Below, piece after piece: positions 1-4,085 of a stretch of DNA of 6,089 bases (the first letter of the stretch is position 1; each line of letters opens with the position of its first letter). The stretch is taken from contig JAWWBN010000232.1 of assembly GCA_033720955.1 (NCBI GenBank), forward strand, positions 1 to 6,089, written 5' to 3'. The position numbers were made by a program, and so were the translations under genes. The stretch comes from JAWWBN01 sp033720955 (GTDB lineage: Bacteria; Acidobacteriota; Thermoanaerobaculia; Multivoradales; JAHEKO01). The notes under the pieces were generated by a model, which did not search any database, was not told where the DNA came from, and worked only from the letters and a program-made list of their open reading frames with translations.

Positions 1-170
1 CCCGGAGCGGCGAGCCGCACCCGCCAGGTGGAGAGCAGCGGGATCTCCTCGCCCACGCGCACCAGAAAGCCCCCCGTGCGGGCCATGTCGCGCACGAACT
101 CCTGGAAGGGCTCCCGGCGGTCGAAGCCGATGCCGAGGGTGCCGGCGGTGGGGTCGAGATCGATCTGCAC
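1..170 (-). CDS. N-terminus of a PilZ-like domain protein (partial, runs off left edge)
   Basis: Only the first 56 codons are present. The minus-strand translation begins VQIDLDPTAGTLGIGFD and continues through FVRDMARTGGFLVRVG and a segment ending in WRVRLAAP. The pattern of an 'arn-GG-l/f' turn followed about 15 residues later by a short beta strand ending at a proline resembles the opening of PilZ-like domains, which in many bacteria bind cyclic di-GMP. The classic RxxxR and (D/N)xSxxG binding motifs cannot be confirmed in this fragment. I chose GTG at 168-170 because GAGAGGA lies five bases upstream. An in-frame ATG at 216-218, directly after an in-frame stop, would add 16 low-complexity residues (MRGAPPARPAAGERTR) and is a real alternative. 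The gene diverges from the glycosyltransferase gene. That it is coding is fairly sure; the PilZ call is tentative. Confidence 0.5.
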   Translation of the reverse strand, partial: MQIDLDPTAGTLGIGFDRREPFQEFVRDMARTGGFLVRVGEEIPLLSTWRVRLAAP

Positions 171-222
171 TCGCGTCCTCTCTCCGGCCGCCGGCCGCGC
201 CGGCGGCGCCCCGCGCATGTGC

Positions 223-229
223 TAGCCTA
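223..229. promoter_or_regulatory. Possible overlapping divergent -10 boxes
   Basis: The heptamer TAGCCTA reads as TAGCCT on the plus strand (223-228) and TAGGCT on the minus strand (229-224). Both fit the loose TANNNT -10 pattern. On the minus strand the box ends five bases before ATG 218, the geometry of a leaderless transcript. On the plus strand it would give a start near 235 and a very short leader before ATG 249. No convincing -35 element is visible on either side, so this is a weak call in a gap of under 80 bases that must nevertheless hold both promoters. Confidence 0.2.
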
Positions 230-248
230 CCCGGCGGTCGCTTCCCCC

Positions 249-2354
249 ATGGCAGAGCCCCCCGGAGCCGTCCGACCCTCGCGGGTGGCGGGTGCCGTGG
301 CGGCCGGCCTCTGGCTGATCCTGCTGCTCCTCTGGCTGCGGTCGATCGTCGTCCAGACGCCGCCCACGCCCGTCGAGCGACTCGTGGTCGCCGGCGCGCC
401 CCTCGCCACCCTCGCCTGGCTCGCCCTGCGGCTGATCGCCGCCCTGCGCGGCGGACGCGAGCGGGCCCGCCGCGCCCTGCTCGCAACGGGGCTCGCCGCG
501 GCGGCCCTGGCCCTGGGCTGGACCGGGATCGACCACGAGCTCGACGAGCACTACTACGAGGACGAGGGGATCTACTACTCCCACGCCACCCGCATCAACG
601 ACGGCGAGATCTTCCGGCCCCGCTTCGTCTACCCGCACCTCCTCTTCTATCTCGACGCGCTGGTCCTCTGGTGCGGCGAGCGTCTCCCCGGAGCCGTGGC
701 CACCCTGTCGCGGCTGCTGGCCGGCGGCGTGGAGGGCCCGACGGCCGAGTGGCTGCTTCTGCGTCTGGCCGGCGCCGCCCTGGGAGCGCTCACCGTCCTG
801 CCGGTTTTCGCCGCCGGGGCGCGGCTGGCGGGCGCCGGCGCCGGACTGCTGGGCGCCCTGCTGATGCTCTTCTCGCCCCTCTACCAGGAGGGCTTCCACG
901 TCAACACCAGCGACGTGCCCTCGGCCTTCTTCGCCGCCGTGTGTCTCGCCTTCGTGGCGCGGCTGATCCGGCGCGAGCGGGGGCTCGACTATCTTGCCGC
1001 CGGGGTGGCCTCCGGGCTGGCCGCCGGGGCGAAGTATCCGGCCGGGGTGGTGGCGGTGGCCATCGTCGCGGTGTGGCTCAAGTGGCGGATCTCCGAGCGC
1101 CGCTGGAGCTGGCAGCTCGTGGCCGCCGGCGCCGCCTCTCTGGCCACCTTCCTGGCCGTGAACCCGAGCTTCTTCGTCTTTCCGGAGGTCGCCCTCGAGG
1201 GCCGCTACGGTGTCCTCTTCGGCTGGCGGCAGTACGGCGAGGGGGGTTGGATCGGCGTGGTGCCGGGCAGCAACCTGGCCTACTACGCCTCTCTGCTCCG
1301 CTTCGGCTTCGGGGTGCCGGCGATCGTGGCAGGGGTGGCCGGCTGCCTGCTGCTCCCGGCCCGACGGCGGCGGCACCTGGCCTGGCTCGCGGTGTTCCCG
1401 GTCGTCTACCTGGCTCTGATGGTGGCCATGAGCATGGTGGTGGTGCGCAACGTGTATCCGGCGCTGCCCGGGGTCGCCGTGGTTCTGGGCGCCGGGATCG
1501 CCGCCCTGGCGAACGCCGCCGGCCGCCGACCGACCGCGCCGTGGGCCCGGAGGCTCGTCTTCATCGCCATCGCCGGCGCCGCCCTGGCCCTCCCGGTCTA
1601 CCGCACCGTGGCCGGCGCCGTCGGCTTCGCCCGCGAGAGCACCCGGGAGCTGGCGGAGCGGTGGGCGGTGGAGACCCTGCCGGCGGGGGCGACGATTCTC
1701 AAGGAGGGCTACACCCCGCATCTCCGGGGCAAGCCGTTCGAGATCGTCGAGCGCCGGTTCGCCGCCTGGGTGCCGATGGAGGAGGTGCGCTCCGGCGCCT
1801 ACGACTTCGCCATCCTGTCGCCCCGCGCCTACGACCGCTTTCTCGACCGCTCCTATCACCTGCGGCCCGACCAGGAGCGCTACGCCCGCTGGTACGAGGA
1901 GGCGCTGGCCGAGTTCGAGCCGCTGGCGCGTTTCTGGCCCACGCCCTGGCGCCGCGGACCGCGTCTCCAGGTGTTCCGGATCCCCCGTCGCGATCCGCAG
2001 CTCGCGACCCGCCGCCGCTTCGCCGCCGCCGAGGCCTTCGTCTCCAGCCGGACCATGCGCAAGACGGGCGATCCGGGTCTGACCTTCCGCCGGCCGACCC
2101 AGTGGGCGCTCTTCCGGGAGGACTTCGCTGCCGGCGTCTACCGGGTCGTCGCGGAGGGATCCGTAGCCGCGCCGGGCCGCGTGATCGTCGTCGGCGGACC
2201 GCGGCTCGAGCGCCGGGAGCGGCCCCTGGACGCGGCCGGCGGGGCCACGATCGAGCTGCCAGACCCCGGGCGGCACTTCCTCTACCTCCTCTTCGACCGG
2301 CCCGGCCGGCTGACGGCGGTCGAGGTCGCCCGGCAGGAAGGCGGCGGCGGGTGA
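249..2354 (+). CDS. GT-C family membrane glycosyltransferase (PMT/ArnT-like)
   Basis: This 701-residue integral membrane protein probably transfers a sugar from a polyprenyl-phosphate donor to an acceptor on the outer face of the cytoplasmic membrane. Hydrophobic segments recur at about residues 13-35, 44-66, 76-92, 128-142, 168-187, 193-211, 223-240, 247-277, 288-308, 350-369, 376-397, 403-421 and 435-455. The first large external loop carries the acidic motif EDEGIYY (104-110) followed by a PHLLFYL segment (129-135), as in GT39/PMT_2 proteins where the acidic pair is catalytic. NTSDVPSAFF (219-228) and SGLAAGAKYPAG (255-266) are also typical. Residues from about 460 to 701 form a soluble, probably periplasmic domain with the family's 'W...P.GA.I..E.Y.P.L' opening (472-491). 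ATG 249 is preferred over the in-frame GTG at 219, which abuts the divergent gene; neither has a clear ribosome site. Family is confident; substrate and acceptor are unknown. Confidence 0.85.
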   Translation: MAEPPGAVRPSRVAGAVAAGLWLILLLLWLRSIVVQTPPTPVERLVVAGAPLATLAWLALRLIAALRGGRERARRALLATGLAAAALALGWTGIDHELDEHYYEDEGIYYSHATRINDGEIFRPRFVYPHLLFYLDALVLWCGERLPGAVATLSRLLAGGVEGPTAEWLLLRLAGAALGALTVLPVFAAGARLAGAGAGLLGALLMLFSPLYQEGFHVNTSDVPSAFFAAVCLAFVARLIRRERGLDYLAAGVASGLAAGAKYPAGVVAVAIVAVWLKWRISERRWSWQLVAAGAASLATFLAVNPSFFVFPEVALEGRYGVLFGWRQYGEGGWIGVVPGSNLAYYASLLRFGFGVPAIVAGVAGCLLLPARRRRHLAWLAVFPVVYLALMVAMSMVVVRNVYPALPGVAVVLGAGIAALANAAGRRPTAPWARRLVFIAIAGAALALPVYRTVAGAVGFARESTRELAERWAVETLPAGATILKEGYTPHLRGKPFEIVERRFAAWVPMEEVRSGAYDFAILSPRAYDRFLDRSYHLRPDQERYARWYEEALAEFEPLARFWPTPWRRGPRLQVFRIPRRDPQLATRRRFAAAEAFVSSRTMRKTGDPGLTFRRPTQWALFREDFAAGVYRVVAEGSVAAPGRVIVVGGPRLERRERPLDAAGGATIELPDPGRHFLYLLFDRPGRLTAVEVARQEGGGG
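2335..2354 (+). promoter_or_regulatory. Ribosome site and GTGA overlap coupling the kinase to the glycosyltransferase
   Basis: AGGAAGG at 2335-2341 lies nine bases before GTG 2351, and that GTG shares four bases with the glycosyltransferase stop (GTGA, 2351-2354). The kinase frame is open far upstream, so the frame alone does not fix its start. The overlap, the Shine-Dalgarno and the family N-terminus (VAAVDQGSTSTK beginning at residue 6) together do. Translational coupling of the two genes is expected. Confidence 0.75.
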
Positions 2355-3766
2355 CCGGCCCCCTCGTCGCCGCGGTGGACCAGGGCTCCACCTCGACCAA
2401 GGCAGCGGTGCTCGACGCGGGCGGCGGCTGCCTGGAGCTGCTGCGCCGGCCCGTAGACCGCCGGGAGGACGGTCGGCGGGTGGAGCACGATCCCGAGGCG
2501 ATCGCGCGCGACGTCGAGAGCCTCCTCGGGGAGCTGCTCGACCGTCACCGGGTGAGCGCGATCGGCATCGCCACCCAGCGCTCGACCTGTCTGCTCTGGG
2601 ACCCCGGCGGGCATCCGCTCACCCCGGCGCTCTCGTGGCAGGACCGCACCGAGACCGAGCGCGTGAACTCCCTGGCCGGGCACGCCGACGAGGTGGCGCG
2701 GATCACTGGCCTCCGGCTCTCACCGCACTACGCCGCGCCCAAGCTGGCCCGCCTCCTGGCCGCCACGACCGGCGCGGCACGGGCTGCGGAGCGGGGGGAG
2801 CTGGTCGCGGGCACCCTGGACGCCTTTCTCCTCCACCGGCTGACGGGCGAGCCGTCCACGGAGCCGGGCTGCGCCGGCCGGACCCTCCTCTACGACCTCG
2901 AGGGCGATGCCTGGAGCCCGCGGCTCGGGCGGCTCTTCGGCGTCCCGGTCGCCGCCCTGCCGCCGCTCCGCCCGAGCGCCGGTCCGCGCGGGCGGTTTCA
3001 CGACGTCCCCGTGACGGCTCTCGCCGGGGATCAGCAGGCGGCGCTCCTGGGGCACGGCGGCTGGCGCCCCGGAGTCGCCGCGGCGCACTTTGGCACCGGT
3101 GCCTTCGTCCTCGCCTCGACCGGCGAGCGGCTGCGGCGTCACCCCGGTCTGCTGAGCGCCGTGCTGGCGTCCACCCCCGAGCGGCGGCGGCTCCAGATCG
3201 AGGGCTCGGTCAACAGCGCCGGCAGCGCCGTCGAGTGGGCCGCGCGGCTGGCCGGCATCGACCTCGACCGCTGGCCCGACAGGGTGCTCGACGTGGAGCG
3301 GCTGCCCTGGTGCCTGCCCGCCTTCGCCGGCGCCGGCGCCCCCTGGTGGCGGCCCGAGGCGAGCGGGGTGGTGGCCGGTCTCGGCCTCGGCCACACCGGA
3401 GACGACCTGTTGGCGGGGGTGCTGGCCGGGGTGGCGCTGCGAGCCGCCGACTGCGTCGCCGCGATCCGGGAGGCCGGCGCCGAGGTGGCTACCCTCCGGG
3501 TCAGCGGCCGCCTGACCCGGCTCGCGGGGCTGACCGAGCTGCTCTGCGAAGCGGCCCGGGTCGAGGTCGAGGTCGCGGCGGAGGCCGAGGCCGGCCTGAC
3601 GGGGATCGCCCGCCTGGCGGCCCTCTCCGGCGCCGGGGGAGAGGAGGCCCTGGCGGCCCCGCCCACCGCCACCCGCACCCACCGTCCGACCTGGCCTGCC
3701 GGAGAGGCCGAGCGTCTGGTCCGGCGCTGGCGGCGCTTCGTCCAGCGCTCGCTCGAGGGGCCCTGA
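2351..3766 (+). CDS. FGGY-family carbohydrate/polyol kinase, divergent glycerol-kinase type
   Basis: A 471-residue cytoplasmic ATP-dependent kinase of the FGGY family, aligning by eye along its whole length to glycerol kinase (about 500 residues). The N-terminal phosphate motif is DQGSTSTK (10-17); then VEHDPEAI (44-51), IGIATQRST (71-79), SWQDR (95-99), GDQQAAL (226-232, D227 as catalytic base), FGTGAF (247-252), EGSVNSAGSAVEW (284-296) and LPAFAGAGAPWW (322-333). Against the E. coli glycerol-binding residues, R83, W103, D245 and F270 have equivalents (R77, W96, D227, F252), but E84 is replaced by S78 and Y135 by H126. The C-terminal adenosine motif, normally DGGA with a following Asn, reads SGRL (385-388), and the usual 'TALGAA' reads LTGIA (416-420). 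Substrate may therefore not be glycerol, so glpK is not assigned. It is the second gene of an operon with the glycosyltransferase. Family call is strong; activity and substrate are open. Confidence 0.85.
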   Translation: MTGPLVAAVDQGSTSTKAAVLDAGGGCLELLRRPVDRREDGRRVEHDPEAIARDVESLLGELLDRHRVSAIGIATQRSTCLLWDPGGHPLTPALSWQDRTETERVNSLAGHADEVARITGLRLSPHYAAPKLARLLAATTGAARAAERGELVAGTLDAFLLHRLTGEPSTEPGCAGRTLLYDLEGDAWSPRLGRLFGVPVAALPPLRPSAGPRGRFHDVPVTALAGDQQAALLGHGGWRPGVAAAHFGTGAFVLASTGERLRRHPGLLSAVLASTPERRRLQIEGSVNSAGSAVEWAARLAGIDLDRWPDRVLDVERLPWCLPAFAGAGAPWWRPEASGVVAGLGLGHTGDDLLAGVLAGVALRAADCVAAIREAGAEVATLRVSGRLTRLAGLTELLCEAARVEVEVAAEAEAGLTGIARLAALSGAGGEEALAAPPTATRTHRPTWPAGEAERLVRRWRRFVQRSLEGP

Positions 3767-3772
3767 GAAGCG

Positions 3773-3805
3773 AAAAGGCCCCGGATCCGTTGGAGACCCG
3801 GGGCC
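3773..3805. terminator. Intrinsic terminator, best on the minus strand
   Basis: An 8-bp perfect stem GGCCCCGG (3777-3784) pairs with CCGGGGCC (3798-3805), and the loop adds a TCC/GGA pairing. On the minus strand the hairpin is followed by TTTTCGC, a short but proper U tract. On the plus strand it is followed by CTGTTGGTCTGTG, only moderately T-rich, starting 11 bases after the kinase stop. It can serve as a bidirectional terminator for the converging genes, but the T tract favours minus-strand transcripts, whose nearest known gene ends 270 bases away. Confidence 0.7.
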
Positions 3806-3830
3806 CTGTTGGTCTGTGTCGGCGACGTGG

Positions 3831-3856
3831 GGTGTCCCCTTTCGGGAGGGGACGCC
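3831..3856. other. Strong GC hairpin (10-bp stem, 6-base loop)
   Basis: GGTGTCCCCT (3831-3840) pairs with AGGGGACGCC (3847-3856) around the loop TTCGGG. All pairs are Watson-Crick except one T-G. Neither side is followed by a real T run, so it is not an obvious terminator. It lies in the unassigned gap and shares its GGGGAC strand with an alternative helix (3848-3889). Confidence 0.6.
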
Positions 3857-3889
3857 TTCAACCCGTCACGGACCGGATGAAGAGTCCCC
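3848..3889. other. Alternative helix competing with the 3831-3856 hairpin
   Basis: GGGGAC (3848-3853) plus CTTCA (3856-3860) can pair with TGAAG (3878-3882) plus GTCCCC (3884-3889), giving 11 base pairs with a small 2x1 internal loop. The same GGGGAC is used by the hairpin at 3831-3856, so the two folds exclude each other. The 3884-3887 strand can also pair with GGAC at 3895-3898. The bases are certain; formation in the cell is inference. Confidence 0.4.
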
Positions 3890-3930
3890 TACGAGGACGC
3901 CACCTCCATCAGACCGCGTTTATCAACCAC
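3889..3930 (-). CDS. Possible 13-residue peptide ORF behind a very strong Shine-Dalgarno
   Basis: GTG GTT GAT AAA CGC GGT CTG ATG GAG ... ends at TAG (3891-3889) and would encode MVDKRGLMEVASS. AAGGAGG ends seven bases before this GTG, an ideal spacing, and is part of an 18-base match to the 16S tail. The stop codon touches the GTCCCC strand of the alternative helix, so a ribosome stopping here would mask that strand, as in leader-peptide arrangements. However, no minus-strand gene follows before the terminator near 3770. Too short to judge from codon use, so it may be chance. Confidence 0.2.
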   Translation of the reverse strand: MVDKRGLMEVASS

Positions 3931-3959
3931 TGGACCACCTCCTTCCTGAGCGTATCCAT
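3909..3959 (-). CDS. Possible 16-residue amphipathic peptide ORF
   Basis: ATG at 3959-3957 opens an ORF for MDTLRKEVVQWLINAV, ending at TGA (3911-3909). Leu4, Val8, Trp11, Leu12 and Val16 fall on one face of a helix and Asp2, Lys6, Gln10 and Asn14 on the other, as in a membrane-active or coiled peptide. There is no standard Shine-Dalgarno before this ATG, only G-rich sequence. The LRKEVVQ part is simply what the 16S-complementary segment encodes, so the helical look may be a by-product. It overlaps the other small ORF in a different frame. Low confidence. Confidence 0.15.
   Translation of the reverse strand: MDTLRKEVVQWLINAV
3930..3947 (-). promoter_or_regulatory. Hyper-extended Shine-Dalgarno / 16S 3'-tail complement
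   Basis: The minus strand reads AGGAAGGAGGTGGTCCAG. The 3' tail of 16S rRNA in many bacteria (B. subtilis type) is CUGGAUCACCUCCUUUCU. All 18 positions can pair, 16 as Watson-Crick and two as G-U wobble. Normal ribosome sites use four to eight of these bases. It sits inside the otherwise unassigned gap. A second, shorter GGAGGTGG occurs 35 bases further along (3907-3900) with no start codon behind it. The host 16S gene is not in the window, so the comparison rests on general knowledge of the conserved tail. Confidence 0.45.
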
Positions 3960-4046
3960 GGTTGGCGGGCCCCACCCCGCCCGGCTCCTCGGACCGCTCG
4001 AATCCGGCGAAGCCGCGGCGCTCGACGCGCCGAGTCGGACGAGGCC

Positions 4047-4055
4047 ACGATAGCA
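4047..4055 (-). promoter_or_regulatory. Possible extended -10 promoter element
   Basis: Minus-strand TGCTATCGT fits TGnTATnnT, an extended -10 that can work without a good -35, and no -35 is visible upstream. It lies about 20 bases past the phosphatase stop and would start transcription near 4040, toward the terminator near 3770. One weak match in GC-rich DNA is only suggestive. Confidence 0.2.
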
Positions 4056-4066
4056 CAGCGAAGCAC

Positions 4067-4085
4067 CCGGGTCTTCACGACCCGG
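4067..4085. other. Hairpin spanning the phosphatase stop codon
   Basis: CCGGGTC (4067-4073) pairs perfectly with GACCCGG (4079-4085) around a five-base loop that contains most of the TGA stop (4077-4075 on the minus strand). The minus-strand downstream sequence, GTGCTTCGCTG, is not a U tract, so this is a weak terminator at best. It may protect the mRNA 3' end or affect termination of translation. Confidence 0.4.

Larger units (their letters stand above)
3770..4040 (-). ncRNA. Candidate minus-strand RNA of about 270 nt in the convergent intergenic gap
   Basis: No sizeable gene fits 3767-4074, yet this stretch is rich in ordered signals when read on the minus strand. An extended -10 (TGCTATCGT, 4055-4047) predicts a start near 4040. 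A GC stem at 4032-4016 follows, then a segment complementary to the 16S rRNA tail (3947-3930), two mutually exclusive helices built on GTCCCC/GGGGAC copies, and finally a GC hairpin followed by TTTTCGC ending near 3770. Base composition also departs from its neighbours. It does not match the hallmark sequences of tmRNA, RNase P RNA, SRP RNA or tRNA that I could check by eye. It could instead be just the 3' untranslated tail of the phosphatase mRNA. Both ends are inferred. Confidence 0.3.

Noticed and set aside
28..225. 65-codon plus-strand ORF at the left edge
   Set aside because: Ser/Arg/Pro-rich; the minus frame over the same bases gives a more protein-like sequence with a good ribosome site.
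222..2276. 684-codon minus-strand open frame antisense to the glycosyltransferase
   Set aside because: Its product is a Gly/Arg/Gln/His-rich mix with no domain, signal or hydrophobic pattern. The plus frame has clear membrane segments and motifs; the antisense frame is open only because of extreme GC.
671..2350. Upstream in-frame extension of the kinase frame, giving a 1031-residue reading
   Set aside because: The extra part is Arg/Gly/Ala/Pro-rich and overlaps the glycosyltransferase. The FGGY family start and the GTGA overlap place the real start at 2351.
2720..3682. 320-codon minus-strand frame antisense to the kinase
   Set aside because: Gly/Arg/Gln-rich shadow without conserved motifs.
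3139..3861. 240-codon minus-strand frame running through the terminator and kinase end
   Set aside because: Ser/Arg/Ala-rich shadow that reads through the terminator hairpin and lies antisense to a well-supported gene.
3964..3981. Six-base inverted repeat GGCGGG/CCCGCC
   Set aside because: Short GC inverted repeats of this size are expected by chance here; no T run or conserved context.
3992..4005. CTCGAATCC resembling a tRNA T-loop, considered as part of a tRNA or tmRNA
   Set aside because: The flanking bases do not form a five-pair T stem, and there is no acceptor stem, anticodon arm or CCA end around it.
4016..4032. CGGCG/CGCCG stem considered as a terminator
   Set aside because: Only five pairs and no U tract on either side; at most a stem within the candidate RNA.
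2635..4053. 472-codon plus-strand frame across the kinase and into the gap
   Set aside because: Low-complexity Arg/Gly/Ala sequence, out of frame with the kinase, and no recognisable domain.
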